This document shows positions 5,667-15,182 of a stretch of 44,650 nt of DNA, in pieces. The stretch comes from a virus, in IMG/VR virus record IMGVR_UViG_3300046713_000202, positions 1 through 44,650 of that record; one strand, given 5' to 3'. The first letter of the stretch is position 1. Every line of letters begins with the position of its first letter. Both the position numbers and the translations under genes were made by a program. The notes beneath the pieces were generated by a model. The model had not been told where the DNA came from. It did not search any database and saw only the letters and a program-made list of their open reading frames with translations.

Positions 5667-7697
5667 ATGCTAACTGACGCCCAGAAGACCTACCAAGCCA
5701 AGCAGCCGAACGGACCAGACACCGGTCTAGACCCTGTGCCTGACGATCCGAACCCGCACGCTGAACTGGTGGGCAAGTGTCTCGACTACCTGGGGCGTTA
5801 CAAGCCCGACATGGACTACTTGAACACCCTGCGCGAACGCCTCCACCGGGCCTACATGCAGGAACCCTACGGCAACGAGATGGAAGGCCGATCCAAGATC
5901 GTGATGTCTGACGTCGCGGACACGATCGAGTGGATCATGCCCTCGCTGATGCGCATCTTCTACGGGGGCACTGACGTCGTAAAGATCAGTGGCCAGGGTC
6001 CAGAAGACGAGTCAGCCAAGGTGGCTGGACCTCCAGATCCCCAGACTGGCTTACCGACCACGATCATCGTGAATCCCGCAGCCCTATTGAACGAGAAGGT
6101 GAACCACGACTTCCAGCGGGGCTTCAATGGCTACCTCCTTCTGTACGACTGGTTCAAAGACGCGATGCTCGACAAGATGGGGGTGGTGAAATACTGGTGG
6201 AAAAACAGCGTCCAGGAAACTCCAGTGGCTTATAAAGGCCTACAGGACCATGAACTCCAGAATGTCTTGGGAGCAACGCGCTTTCAGTTGCAAGACCACC
6301 AGACCATGGTCGGTGTAGACGGCTCGATGACTCACGACATCACAGGCGCAACCGTGAAGCAGATCTCCCACCCGATGGCCGAGGTCCTCCCACCCGAAGA
6401 ATTCATCTGGGACATCAAGGCGAAGACCGTGAAGCAGGCCGAGTTTGCCTGCCACCGGAAGCGGGTGCACAAGACCGAGCTGATCCAGAAATACGACATC
6501 CAAGCTGACGACCTAGACGCCTTCCCCCAGTCGAACGAGAGCTTCACAACGGATGTCCTGTTCTACGAGCGATTCAAAGACCTGGGGGGAACCTCCTTCT
6601 ACCAGGACGACGTAGACCCTGACTGGAAGATAGTTCACGAGTGTTACCTGAACGACTATTCGAGCGGCAAGAAAGTCCCCATGCAGGTCGTCCTCTGCGG
6701 CCCCAAGGCTCTCCACGTCGAAGTCAACTCGTATGGTCACCCTCCGTTCTGCGAGATTACACCAATCAGGGTGCCGCATCGTGCAATCGGGCGCAGCATT
6801 GCAGAGCTAGTGGAGGATCTGCAAAGGCTGAAGACCGCCTTCGTCCGCTTCATCGCCGACAACGTCTACTACCAGAACAACGCGCAGAAGGTCGTGAACC
6901 CATTCCGCATCAATATGGAGGATGCGCTCAACAACAACTACCCTGGCGGGATCTGGCGTACCAAGCAAGACGTCGATGCCACGACAGCCGTGTGGCCCAT
7001 CCCCGTAAGCCCTCTCCCAGCCCACGCCTTCAACATGGTCGACAAGATTGACAGCTGGAAAGAGAACCGGACGGGTGTGACCAAGTACAATCAGGGGACT
7101 GACGCCGACACCTTGAACAAGACGGCCACTGGAATCTCAGCCATCATGTCTGCCAGCCAGCAACGCGTCGAACTCATAGCTAGAAACTTCGCAGAAGGTG
7201 GGGTCAAAGACCTATTCCACGCCTTTGGCAAGATGAACATCGACTTCTTGCAGAAGCCGGAGGCCGTGCGCTTCAACCAAGACTGGCAATACATCAATCA
7301 AGACACGATTAACATTGATTTTGACGTGCAGATTGACGTGGCGTTGGGTACAGGGACAAGGGATCAGACCGTCCAGCACCTTTTGGCGATGTTAGACAGG
7401 ATGATTCAGCCCGCATTCATCCAAAGTGGCGTGTTTCTCCCAGAAAACCTGTACAACTTGCTGAAAACCGTGTTCGAGAACATGGGAATCAAGCAAACCG
7501 ACCAGTATTTGTCTCGTCCGCCCAGCCCGCAGGAGCTAGCGGCCCAGCAACAGGCTCAACAACAAGCTCAGATGGCCCAGATGCAGCAACAACAGGCTCA
7601 ACAGCAAGGAGGCCCAGGTGCAAACCCCCAGATGGCTCAGATGGCAGCGCCAGCCGGTCCCGGCGGACCCCAAAATGGTAGTGGCCCGGTCGGATGA
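5667..7697 (+). CDS. Portal (head-tail connector) protein
   Basis: A 676-residue protein at the expected position after the large terminase. The region around residues 60-100 (YGNEMEGRSKIVMSDVADTI, then EWIMPSLMRIFYGG) is the characteristic early motif of large podovirus-type portals. A later segment with TGVTKYNQGTDADTLNKTAT marks the conserved C-terminal core. Residues from about 620 are Gln/Ala/Gly-rich and low complexity, as is usual for portal tails. The dodecameric ring would be the DNA channel and prohead nucleation site. The family assignment is from motif memory and gene order. Confidence 0.88.
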   Translation: MLTDAQKTYQAKQPNGPDTGLDPVPDDPNPHAELVGKCLDYLGRYKPDMDYLNTLRERLHRAYMQEPYGNEMEGRSKIVMSDVADTIEWIMPSLMRIFYGGTDVVKISGQGPEDESAKVAGPPDPQTGLPTTIIVNPAALLNEKVNHDFQRGFNGYLLLYDWFKDAMLDKMGVVKYWWKNSVQETPVAYKGLQDHELQNVLGATRFQLQDHQTMVGVDGSMTHDITGATVKQISHPMAEVLPPEEFIWDIKAKTVKQAEFACHRKRVHKTELIQKYDIQADDLDAFPQSNESFTTDVLFYERFKDLGGTSFYQDDVDPDWKIVHECYLNDYSSGKKVPMQVVLCGPKALHVEVNSYGHPPFCEITPIRVPHRAIGRSIAELVEDLQRLKTAFVRFIADNVYYQNNAQKVVNPFRINMEDALNNNYPGGIWRTKQDVDATTAVWPIPVSPLPAHAFNMVDKIDSWKENRTGVTKYNQGTDADTLNKTATGISAIMSASQQRVELIARNFAEGGVKDLFHAFGKMNIDFLQKPEAVRFNQDWQYINQDTINIDFDVQIDVALGTGTRDQTVQHLLAMLDRMIQPAFIQSGVFLPENLYNLLKTVFENMGIKQTDQYLSRPPSPQELAAQQQAQQQAQMAQMQQQQAQQQGGPGANPQMAQMAAPAGPGGPQNGSGPVG

Positions 7698-7938
7698 AGC
7701 CGCCCGGTTTCTGCAATCAGAGTTGCTTGTGAACTTTTTCTCTAATACTGAGGAAGCCCTGGTGAATCGCTGGCGACAGACTCTACCGAACGATAGTGAC
7801 CAGCGCGAGCGCATCTACATCCAGATGCAACTGTTGGACAACTTCAAACTCTACATGGAAGCCACCATCGACGATGGCCGGATGGCTGCAACCATGCTCG
7901 ATCAACTGCTTACTGGCCAGCGAGACCAGGCCTACTAG
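7675..7938 (+). CDS. Hypothetical protein between portal and scaffold (87 aa)
   Basis: An 87-residue, mostly helical acidic protein. Its start overlaps the end of the portal gene by about 20 bp; GTG 7681 is an alternative. Small helical proteins of this size sit between portal and scaffold in many short-tailed phages, with unclear roles. The stop is followed by AGGAG and the scaffold gene. Confidence 0.6.
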   Translation: MVVARSDEAARFLQSELLVNFFSNTEEALVNRWRQTLPNDSDQRERIYIQMQLLDNFKLYMEATIDDGRMAATMLDQLLTGQRDQAY

Positions 7939-7948
7939 GAGAACCACG

Positions 7949-8938
7949 ATGGGAACATTTGAAGAGCAAGTCGCACGTTTGGCAGCAGGCGAAGTAGAAC
8001 CCGGAGAACCTGTGGTTGAACCCGTACCACCTCCTGGCCCAAACGCCCAAGTCGAAGGCGCAGCCGTTATTCCTGATCCACCCACAGCTGAGCCACCACA
8101 GTCGGCTGAACCGGTACAACAAGCAGAAGAATCTGCTGCACCAGAAACACCTGCTGTTGAAGAACCAGACCCGCTGCTCCAGGGCATCCCTGGCAACGTC
8201 CCCCTATCACCCGCTGTCACCAAGCGCATCAATAAAGCCATCTTCCAGCGTGAGGAAGCCCGCAGAGAAGCAGAATACTGGCGCAGAGTTGCGTCAGGCG
8301 AGACTCAGGCACCTAAGCCTGCCCAGCAACCTATACAGTCAGCCCCAGTCATCCAGTTTCCAAAGCCTCAGCCTAAGATAGAGGACTTCCAGAACGAAGC
8401 CGACCCTTACGCTGCCCTCGCCTTTGCCGCTGGCCGATACGAAGCTGAAAAGATCCAGCATGAAAACCAGACCCGAGCTTTCCAAGCCCAACAGCAGGCT
8501 CAACTCAACCAGCAAGAACAGCTGGTGCAATCCAAGATGGCCGAAGGTGAAGCCAAGTACCCGGACTTTTACGAAGCGACCGACGAACTGGGGAAGCAAG
8601 TGACCCCTGCCATGCGTGAAGCCCTCTTCGATAGTCCCCGCTTTGCCGACCTTGCCTACCACTTGAGCCACGAGCCTGCCGAAGTACAGCGCATCGCGAG
8701 ACTAACGCCTCTCGCCCAGGTGCGCGAACTCGGAAAGCTGGAAGATAAATTGGCGGTACAAACTGCGAACCCATCTGCCAAGCAGGTGGCTCGCCAGCCG
8801 ACTCCGGTACAGACTGCCGGTCAAGGTCTCCCAACCACCAAGCCCAACACTGCAAAGCTGTTTGAAGCCGCCAAAGCAGGCGGTCAGACGCGGGACTGGA
8901 TCAAGTATCTGGAGCAGACCGAGACCTTTCAGCCCTAA
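7949..8938 (+). CDS. Scaffolding protein (putative)
   Basis: A 329-residue protein located directly before the major capsid gene. It is rich in Glu, Pro, Ala and Gln, disordered at the N terminus (about 1-75), and strongly helical/coiled-coil in the middle (about 85-210, including a Gln-rich stretch). A basic, proline-rich C-terminal part could contact the capsid. This profile and position fit a capsid assembly scaffold. Start at ATG 7949 with AGGAG upstream. No sequence motif proves the role. Confidence 0.75.
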   Translation: MGTFEEQVARLAAGEVEPGEPVVEPVPPPGPNAQVEGAAVIPDPPTAEPPQSAEPVQQAEESAAPETPAVEEPDPLLQGIPGNVPLSPAVTKRINKAIFQREEARREAEYWRRVASGETQAPKPAQQPIQSAPVIQFPKPQPKIEDFQNEADPYAALAFAAGRYEAEKIQHENQTRAFQAQQQAQLNQQEQLVQSKMAEGEAKYPDFYEATDELGKQVTPAMREALFDSPRFADLAYHLSHEPAEVQRIARLTPLAQVRELGKLEDKLAVQTANPSAKQVARQPTPVQTAGQGLPTTKPNTAKLFEAAKAGGQTRDWIKYLEQTETFQP

Positions 8939-8963
8939 CCGCTAGCCGGCAAGAGGAACCCCG

Positions 8964-9890
8964 ATGGCCATAATCTCAGGTGGTTTTTCAAGTTACCTGG
9001 CTATAGGCAATCGCGAGGACCTGTCCGACATCATTCACAACATAGCTCCGGTTGAAAACTGGCTCGTCAGCAACTCTGGCGAGACCAAAGCCACCCAACG
9101 CTATCACGAATGGCAGACCGACACCCTCGCGACTCCCGCAGCCAACGCCCAATTCGAGGGCAATGACTATTCAGCAACTATTATTGTCCCCACTACCAGG
9201 CTTGGAAACTACACCCAAATCCTGGCAAAAACGTTTGCCATTACGCGAACGCAAGAAGTGACCGACAAAGCCGGTCGCAAGTCTGAACTAGCCTATCAAA
9301 CCGGGCTCAAGCTGAAAGAACTAGCCAACGACATCGAGTATGCCCTGATTGTCAACTCAGCGTCAGCCAGCGGTGCTACCGGTACCGCCCGCCAACTCAA
9401 AGGCGCACTCGGCTGGATCTCGACCAACAACACCACGGCTTCTGCCACCACCGTGTTCTTAACAGAAGCTTTGGTGCAAACCAACCTTCAGTTGATCTGG
9501 GCAGCAGGCGGAAAACCCCAGCACATTGTGATGGGCGCTGTCCAGAAGACCAAGTTTGACGCCTTCACTGGTAACAACACGCGCTTTCTGAACATGATGC
9601 CTGCTCAAGTGCAGTCCGCCGTCGAGGTCTACAAGTCTTCCTTCGGCAACGTGACCGCGCACTTGCACTTCATTTTAAACCAATCGACAGGCGCATCCAC
9701 CGGACCCTCAGGCAACGTGATCATCTTTGGAGACATGAGCTTGTGGCGCAAGGCGTACCTCCGCAAGGCCGAGCGTATCCCGTTAGCCGTAACAGGCAGT
9801 TCGCTCCGGTTCCTGATTGAGACAGAACTCACTCTGGAATGCGGCAACGAACTTGGTGCAGGAAAGGTCTCAGCTCTAGCACCAGCCTAA
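8964..9890 (+). CDS. Major capsid protein (DUF5309-like, HK97 fold)
   Basis: A 308-residue protein. Its central region (TRLGNYTQILAKTFAITRTQ, then KAGRKSELAYQTGLKLKELA and NDIEYALI) matches the pattern I associate with the DUF5309 group of HK97-fold capsid proteins, and the length fits. It follows the scaffold gene and has a ribosome-binding site (AGAGGAA) before ATG 8964. It would form the icosahedral shell. The basic E-loop/spine-helix signature is read by eye, not by search. Confidence 0.85.
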   Translation: MAIISGGFSSYLAIGNREDLSDIIHNIAPVENWLVSNSGETKATQRYHEWQTDTLATPAANAQFEGNDYSATIIVPTTRLGNYTQILAKTFAITRTQEVTDKAGRKSELAYQTGLKLKELANDIEYALIVNSASASGATGTARQLKGALGWISTNNTTASATTVFLTEALVQTNLQLIWAAGGKPQHIVMGAVQKTKFDAFTGNNTRFLNMMPAQVQSAVEVYKSSFGNVTAHLHFILNQSTGASTGPSGNVIIFGDMSLWRKAYLRKAERIPLAVTGSSLRFLIETELTLECGNELGAGKVSALAPA

Positions 9891-9906
9891 TCGTAATCTG
9901 AAATCG

Positions 9907-9925
9907 GGGCGGCTAACTACCGCCC
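9907..9925 (+). terminator. GC hairpin after the capsid gene
   Basis: GGGCGG (9907-9912) and CCGCCC (9920-9925) form a perfect 6-bp stem with a 7-nt loop 16 nt after the capsid stop codon. Only a weak T-rich stretch (CATTTTAA) follows, so it is more likely a partial terminator or mRNA 3'-end stabiliser that raises capsid message than a full stop. Confidence 0.6.
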
Positions 9926-9955
9926 TGCCATTTTAATCAAGCGAGGAAATCCAAG

Positions 9956-10336
9956 ATGCCTCCAGACACGACACCGACCCAATTCACCTTTAACGACGTC
10001 TTCGGCTGCCATCCTAAATACGTCTACACTTCTAACGAGATTACCGTGGCTGGAACCGATACCCCAGCCGATATCTCAATCACTGGCGGCACTTACTCTG
10101 TGAATGGCGGAGCCTTTACTTCAGACCCCGGCACTGGCACGATCAACTCCGGCGACAAGATCCGGGTCCAGGGAACCGCCGACTATGCTTGGGGAACTGC
10201 CGTAAACATCGTCTTAACCATCGACATTATTTCTGACACCTTCACCATTACTACGGCCGGAGCACCCACCGTATCCACTGGCCCAGGAACGGGTGGATCT
10301 CCCTACGTGATCTCAGAAGACTCATGGATCTGGTAA
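9956..10336 (+). CDS. Ig-like decoration-type protein (126 aa)
   Basis: A 126-residue protein in the usual position of a capsid decoration protein. It carries a beta-sandwich repeat motif often seen in bacterial and phage surface proteins: TSNEITVAGTDTPADISITG, then YSVNGGAFTS, a GDKIRVQGTAD strand and a DTFTITTAG exit. One complete domain is visible (about 8-112). The decoration role is inferred from place and fold. Confidence 0.65.
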   Translation: MPPDTTPTQFTFNDVFGCHPKYVYTSNEITVAGTDTPADISITGGTYSVNGGAFTSDPGTGTINSGDKIRVQGTADYAWGTAVNIVLTIDIISDTFTITTAGAPTVSTGPGTGGSPYVISEDSWIW

Positions 10337-10337
10337 C

Positions 10338-10652
10338 ATGCTGATTAAAACTAAAACACCTGGACTATTGATCTCTAACATGGACTACAAGACTGGGTGG
10401 CATCGGGGCAGCAGCCACGACACTCACGAAACTACCTATCTCGAAGATGTCAAGCCCATCCAGCAGAAAGTAGACATGCTGAAGCGAACTGGAGACAACG
10501 GCTTTACGGCAGATCGAACCATGCAGCAAATCGGCCTGATCCCCATTACCATCTGGGTAGCTCATCCCGAGTTCGTCCAAGACCCACGCTCGATCGACAA
10601 GTGGCTGAAATCTGAAGAAGGCGCTCCCTACCGAGTCGCCAAAGGAATCTAG
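10338..10652 (+). CDS. Small virion-cluster protein (104 aa)
   Basis: A 104-residue protein downstream of capsid genes. The C-terminal half (IPITIWVAHPEFVQDPRSID then KWLKSEEG and YRVAKG) resembles small conserved proteins found after capsid genes in podoviruses, in which a hPEh...D...hhKhL segment leads to a final R-h-x-x-G. Its biochemical role is unknown. Its TAG shares a base with the next GTG start. Confidence 0.55.
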   Translation: MLIKTKTPGLLISNMDYKTGWHRGSSHDTHETTYLEDVKPIQQKVDMLKRTGDNGFTADRTMQQIGLIPITIWVAHPEFVQDPRSIDKWLKSEEGAPYRVAKGI

Positions 10653-12256
10653 TGGCAGGAATCTATAGCTCAGTCCTAACCGAAACTTCTGTCACCGACC
10701 TACCCTCGTGGGTCTACGATGACCTGGCCAATCCAGCCATTTCCCAGATCGATGTCCCTTGGGGCCGGTACAATCTTCCGACGCAAAACGACATCACGCG
10801 AGGCAACCTCACCATTGACTGGCACGGCTCAACCCTGGTGCTCGATGGAGCATTGGCAGGAGTCCACTTCTATTTCAGGTCTACCGTTATTAATTCAGCC
10901 GAAGCCAACCACTATTTCCATCTCACAGACCAGATCTATGAGGCGACTACCCAACTGACGATGCCGACAATCATAGACCTCTCTCCTGGAGAAATTGTAC
11001 AGATCCGGTGCGGGGTCAACACTAGCGATCCTAACGAACCCGTTCGCTATCTGGTTAAAACCGTAGATTCTGTCAGCGGAAGCACCGTTACCTTTACCGA
11101 ACCCTTTGGTCTGGACATTCCTGTCTATGCCGATGAAGCTGCCCTCAAAGCCGTAGTCATTGAAAGTCAGTGGAATAAGATCGGTCCCTGGGGAGAAATG
11201 ACAGCCAACGGCTCATACGGCAACGGTCTCGGCCTAGATCACGGCATGATCCGGTACACTGGCGGAATGCAGCACGACATCATTTTCAAGAACGCCCACT
11301 TTGAAACCCTGATGCCTGCCGACATCGACATCCCGCCAGCCGAAGGAACCGTGATCTTCGTTCAAGACATCCTGAACTTCAGCCTCTTGAACACCACTGC
11401 CTGCAACCTGATCAAGGTTCTGTTCCACAGTTTCCGGTCCGACAACATGCTAGTCGATGGCCACCGTTTCACTGGCGTAGGCCGTACCAACATAATCGCT
11501 CCACACAACACCTTTATTGGAACCCTGGTTGCCGCCTGGGGAGGTACTGGCTTGACCTACCAGAACATCGAAGTCAAAGGCCAGAACATGGTGCTGGCCA
11601 ACATGGAAATCTTTCCGGTAGACCTCCTGTTCAAGAACATCACTTTCACTACCGACTTCCGAAGAAACTGGGCTTATAACGCAGCTGCCGTGATGTTTGG
11701 ATTCTATAACTGTGCGGAGCGGATTGAAGACTCGACCTTCACCATTACCACCGACTCCATCTCCAGCTGGAATCTGGATGCAAACAACTCGCTACTCTTC
11801 AAAAACTGCGTGTTCGATGATCCATCCACCTTCTCCAACTACTTTTACTTTCCCAGGCATACCATCGAAGGCACCATTACTTTTGGCGGAGTCACCTACG
11901 GCCCACTAACCAGCCGCTCAGACACAGTCACGCGCACAGGAACCGTTACCGGCAAGCACATCATCCCTCCCAGGGGGCTGTACAAGTCACTGACCTACCG
12001 GATTCCAACCACTGGCAACTCCTGGGCGCTTGGCGTAGGCTATGGAGGCACGATCTTTGCCGCTGCTTACGACCCAGTGAACTACACGTCGGTCAGCAAC
12101 AACTGGCTTCAGATCGCACCGAACACCAGCGATGCAACCCGATACGCAGCCAACGTCTTTACCTGTTACTTCACAGGCGGAACAGCCTCAATGGTGATGG
12201 ACTTTCAACTAGAATACTACCCGGCACCCGACGATGTGGGCTGGACAACGGATTAA
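10652..12256 (+). CDS. Beta-helix tail appendage protein (534 aa)
   Basis: A 534-residue protein, probably a virion appendage. Residues about 45-400 show repeating short strands and turns (LTIDWHGSTLVLDG, then NHYFHL, IIFKNAHFE, LTYQNIEVKGQNMVLANMEI, LLFKNCVF) typical of right-handed parallel beta-helix proteins such as tailspikes. The C-terminal 110 residues are a separate beta-rich domain. The start is GTG, sharing a base with the preceding TAG. No catalytic residues can be assigned, so lyase or hydrolase activity is only a possibility. Confidence 0.7.
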   Translation: MAGIYSSVLTETSVTDLPSWVYDDLANPAISQIDVPWGRYNLPTQNDITRGNLTIDWHGSTLVLDGALAGVHFYFRSTVINSAEANHYFHLTDQIYEATTQLTMPTIIDLSPGEIVQIRCGVNTSDPNEPVRYLVKTVDSVSGSTVTFTEPFGLDIPVYADEAALKAVVIESQWNKIGPWGEMTANGSYGNGLGLDHGMIRYTGGMQHDIIFKNAHFETLMPADIDIPPAEGTVIFVQDILNFSLLNTTACNLIKVLFHSFRSDNMLVDGHRFTGVGRTNIIAPHNTFIGTLVAAWGGTGLTYQNIEVKGQNMVLANMEIFPVDLLFKNITFTTDFRRNWAYNAAAVMFGFYNCAERIEDSTFTITTDSISSWNLDANNSLLFKNCVFDDPSTFSNYFYFPRHTIEGTITFGGVTYGPLTSRSDTVTRTGTVTGKHIIPPRGLYKSLTYRIPTTGNSWALGVGYGGTIFAAAYDPVNYTSVSNNWLQIAPNTSDATRYAANVFTCYFTGGTASMVMDFQLEYYPAPDDVGWTTD

Positions 12257-12258
12257 TC

Positions 12259-12507
12259 ATGAGCTTAAAGATCACTGCATTGACTAGACAAAGCCCTGCT
12301 CCCTGTCAACACCTTACCTTGACTTCAAATGACAACGGAACCATCAATGTCACCCATGTTTCCATTCCAGCAATCAAGGCACTGTTTGACCAGTTTCCAG
12401 GGGGAAGCCGTGGAGCTTTACTCTTTGCCTGGGCGCAAGATCGGATGGATCGAGGATCGACCTTGAATCAACTTGTCAATGTCGAGATCGAATCGGTGAT
12501 TGTCTAA
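12259..12507 (+). CDS. Hypothetical protein in appendage block (82 aa)
   Basis: An 82-residue protein with a beta-rich first half and helical second half (PGGSRGALLFAWAQDRMDRG). It sits between two appendage genes, starts 2 bp after the previous stop and shares one base (A) with the next start. No family recognised; a virion accessory or chaperone role would fit the context. Confidence 0.5.
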   Translation: MSLKITALTRQSPAPCQHLTLTSNDNGTINVTHVSIPAIKALFDQFPGGSRGALLFAWAQDRMDRGSTLNQLVNVEIESVIV

Positions 12508-13667
12508 TGGCACTACAAAACCTTGTGGGAGATGGAATCTGGTTGCCGACTCTTGAAGCAGGATTCTCTGGCACCGGCTCTTTGGCGGGTGGAGACACGG
12601 CTCTCATTGATGCTGATCAGGAAGAAGTTCAGTTCATCGGGCAGGTAACTATTGACGGCGGTGGCTCGAAGACCTTTGGCACCTCTGGCTCAAAGATTGG
12701 CTGGCTGCCTGGTCCTTCCATCACCCTTGCGGCCAACTCAACCTGCACGGTTGGCGTGAAGACAGCCGTAGACACCTCCAACGGTCCTCCAGCCAGAGCC
12801 ACTATTGGCAAGGCCGCTTTCAGCGTCTACAAAGACCTAGTGGGTGGAACAGACACAATTACCTCTACCACTTGGCGGGAAGATGCTATGGCCTCTGGAA
12901 CTCCGTTCACCGTAGCGGATGGAGACTTGATTGCCATCTGCTTTCTTCTGACCACCACTTCCGGCAGTCCTTCGATAAAAGTTCGCACTTTAACGCCTTC
13001 GACTCAATTTGGATTTCCAGCCTGTACTCTAGTTACTTCCGGCCCAACCTATACCTTACTTGGTGCTTTAGCCAATGCGATTATCATTTTCGATGATGGG
13101 GCAATAGGCTGGTTTGCAGGTACCATACCCTGTTCTGCTGTTGACACTACCAGCGCCACGATTGGCAACACCAACATCTTTGGCAACATCTTCCGGGTTC
13201 CGTTTACCTGCAAAGTAGATGCCCTCTCGGTTACTGTAACCCCTACTGCTGGAGCTGACTTCGCGATGGAACTCTACAGCACCCCACTCGGCACTCCAGC
13301 CACAGTGGAATCCATCTCTGTCGATCAGAATCTGACTACCGCTACCGCCATCAAGCAATTTATGCGCCGCTTAATCACTCCGAGAACACTGACCATCAAC
13401 ACCGACTACCTGGTCGGAGTGCGGCAGACCACTGGAACCGCTTTAACCATCAGTCAGCGGGATCAATCGAACGCCTCTTACTTTAAGCCTCTTGGCATGG
13501 GAGCTGAATGCTATGCGGCCACTTCTACCGCTGGAGCCACCTTTGCGGCCATCAACTCAGGAAAGCGCCGTTACATGGCTCATGTCCGTATCTGCGCTTT
13601 AGATGATGGAGCCGGAACAGCTGGCGGTCTCTTGGTTAATCGAGGAATGCGGGGAGGAATGGTATGA
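12507..13667 (+). CDS. Virion appendage protein, beta-rich (386 aa)
   Basis: A 386-residue Thr/Gly/Ala-rich protein made of what appear to be two beta-sandwich halves. The first covers about 1-190. The second, from about 210, contains FRVPFTCKVDALSVTVTP and TLTINTDYLVGVRQTTGTAL, the pattern of small carbohydrate-binding or jelly-roll domains in surface proteins. Codon use matches its neighbours. Probable tail-fibre component, assigned by context and composition. Confidence 0.6.
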   Translation: MALQNLVGDGIWLPTLEAGFSGTGSLAGGDTALIDADQEEVQFIGQVTIDGGGSKTFGTSGSKIGWLPGPSITLAANSTCTVGVKTAVDTSNGPPARATIGKAAFSVYKDLVGGTDTITSTTWREDAMASGTPFTVADGDLIAICFLLTTTSGSPSIKVRTLTPSTQFGFPACTLVTSGPTYTLLGALANAIIIFDDGAIGWFAGTIPCSAVDTTSATIGNTNIFGNIFRVPFTCKVDALSVTVTPTAGADFAMELYSTPLGTPATVESISVDQNLTTATAIKQFMRRLITPRTLTINTDYLVGVRQTTGTALTISQRDQSNASYFKPLGMGAECYAATSTAGATFAAINSGKRRYMAHVRICALDDGAGTAGGLLVNRGMRGGMV

Positions 13668-14728
13668 GACCAATCGTTCGAGGCGCAGCAGCCAATGCAG
13701 GTCTGATCTTCCATGTCTTCGCACAAGACAGTGCATCGACCGTTGGGGCTGGAAAAGCCTCGGTAGCCTACAGTAGCTGGACCTGCTACTACATTCGCAA
13801 CGGTGAAGCGATCTCAGGCGCAATCACCACCCAGGACATCACCACCATTGGCACCTATGCTGCCCCGACCGCTAACACCAACATAAGGATCAAGGCGGTA
13901 GACAACACCAACATGATCGGGGTCTACGAGGTTCAGATCCACCTTGACTGGGTGAACACGACTAACAGTTGCCAGTCCCTGACGATCTACCTAAGCGCCA
14001 CCGGTGTCGCCGTCTTGCCAATCCAGATCCCCTTGACTGGCTGGGACCCCCAGCTACTTCAGGCAACACCAACCAACATCACAGGCGGAACCATTACCAC
14101 GACAACCAACTTGACCAACCTGCCAGCCGTCACCACCGACTGGCTGACAGCGGCAGGCGTGAAGGCAGATGCAGTCACAAAGATCCAGGCGGGTCTAGCC
14201 ACACCAACGAATATCACAGCAGGCACAATAACCACGGTAACCACTGTCACCGGTGTCACTGGCTTAACTGCTTCAGATGTAGGCGCGATCAAAGCTAAGA
14301 CAGACAACTTGCCAGCTTCTCCCGCAGCCGTTGGCTCGAACATGGGAACCGTTTCATCGGTCACCGGTGCAGTCGGCAGCGTCACTGGCCTGACAGCCTC
14401 AGATGTGGGTGCCATCAAGACACAGACTGACAAGCTGGCCTTTACTGTCACCAACCAAGTCGATTCCAACGTGATCGATTGGAAAGGAGCCACAGCACCC
14501 GCAATGACCGGAGATGCCTATGCCAGAATTGGAGCCACCGGGTCTGGTCTCACAACCCTGGCTCTTGAAGCCACTGCTCAAGCGATCAAAGCGAAGACTG
14601 ATGCCCTGGCAACAACCGGCGACATCGTCGCAGGCATCCAGGCCGTTACCTTGGACGTGAACGTGAGCAAGGTCAACAGCGTGACCGTAAACGGAACCGG
14701 AGCACCGGGAAGCGAATGGGGTCCATGA
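13664..14728 (+). CDS. Repeat-containing tail-fibre protein (354 aa)
   Basis: A 354-residue protein. Residues 1-125 form a beta-rich head domain. After a short linker come degenerate repeats: TPTNITGGTITTTTNLTNLP and TPTNITAGTITTVTTVTG, then LTASDVGAIKAKTDNLP and LTASDVGAIKTQTDKL, and finally AIKAKTDAL. Such GTITT/IKAKTD repeats are widespread in trimeric phage fibre shafts. The ATG overlaps the previous stop (ATGA at 13664-13667). It is immediately followed by another appendage gene and the glycosyltransferase cassette, so it is a candidate substrate for that cassette. Confidence 0.7.
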   Translation: MRPIVRGAAANAGLIFHVFAQDSASTVGAGKASVAYSSWTCYYIRNGEAISGAITTQDITTIGTYAAPTANTNIRIKAVDNTNMIGVYEVQIHLDWVNTTNSCQSLTIYLSATGVAVLPIQIPLTGWDPQLLQATPTNITGGTITTTTNLTNLPAVTTDWLTAAGVKADAVTKIQAGLATPTNITAGTITTVTTVTGVTGLTASDVGAIKAKTDNLPASPAAVGSNMGTVSSVTGAVGSVTGLTASDVGAIKTQTDKLAFTVTNQVDSNVIDWKGATAPAMTGDAYARIGATGSGLTTLALEATAQAIKAKTDALATTGDIVAGIQAVTLDVNVSKVNSVTVNGTGAPGSEWGP

Positions 14729-14729
14729 G

Positions 14730-15182
14730 ATGGCATCTAGCTGGGGAACAAGTTGGGGAACAAGTTGGGCATCGAGTTGGGGAACGACAGCAACCGGTCC
14801 CTCTGCTCATTTGGCTGGAACAGGCGCTTTATCCGCAACTGCCGAAGTCCCCAATATCCAGAGCGTCTTGGCCTTACTTCCAGGAACAGGCAGTTTATCC
14901 GCTCATGGCTCTATTACTTCCACTTCCATGCTGGCCAGTCTCTATGGCATTGCTGGGTTGGATGTTTACAATGCTCAAGACCTTACTCGAACGAGCTTCG
15001 CGAACCTGGCTGGAACCTCCCGCTTTACCTCGCGCATTCTGGACCTTACTCCACCTATTGTTATTCCCAAGCCAGGCGCCGGCCAACCCTCGATTCATGC
15101 AGGCAGCCATCCAGTTCGTGGCCAATCGGTTCCAGTCAAAGGAAGTTCCAGGAGTATTCCAGGGAGGTCTGACCGCATATGA
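14730..15182 (+). CDS. Ser/Trp/Gly-rich virion protein (150 aa)
   Basis: A 150-residue low-complexity protein. The N terminus has a WGTSWGTSWASSWGTT repeat (residues 5-20), followed by GTGALSA/GTGSLSA units that also occur in the appendage protein at 23112-24695. The C terminus is basic and Ser/Pro-rich. All three plus-strand frames are open here. This frame is chosen because of those recognisable motifs, its start one base after the preceding stop, and its TGA overlapping the glycosyltransferase ATG as ATGA (15179-15182). Its Ser/Thr-rich makeup and tight coupling make it the best candidate target of the downstream modifying enzymes. Confidence 0.65.
   Translation: MASSWGTSWGTSWASSWGTTATGPSAHLAGTGALSATAEVPNIQSVLALLPGTGSLSAHGSITSTSMLASLYGIAGLDVYNAQDLTRTSFANLAGTSRFTSRILDLTPPIVIPKPGAGQPSIHAGSHPVRGQSVPVKGSSRSIPGRSDRI

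Noticed and set aside
7783-8241. Long minus-strand ORF (152 aa) opposite the scaffold gene, and similar long shadows at 4485, 8016, 8505 and 14059
   Set aside because: They are antisense or off-frame shadows of well-supported structural genes, with biased composition and no ribosome-binding sites.
14200-14420. Repeated DNA here considered as a CRISPR or tandem repeat array
   Set aside because: The repeats are in-frame, degenerate and encode the LTASDVGAIK-type fibre repeats; there are no uniform spacers.
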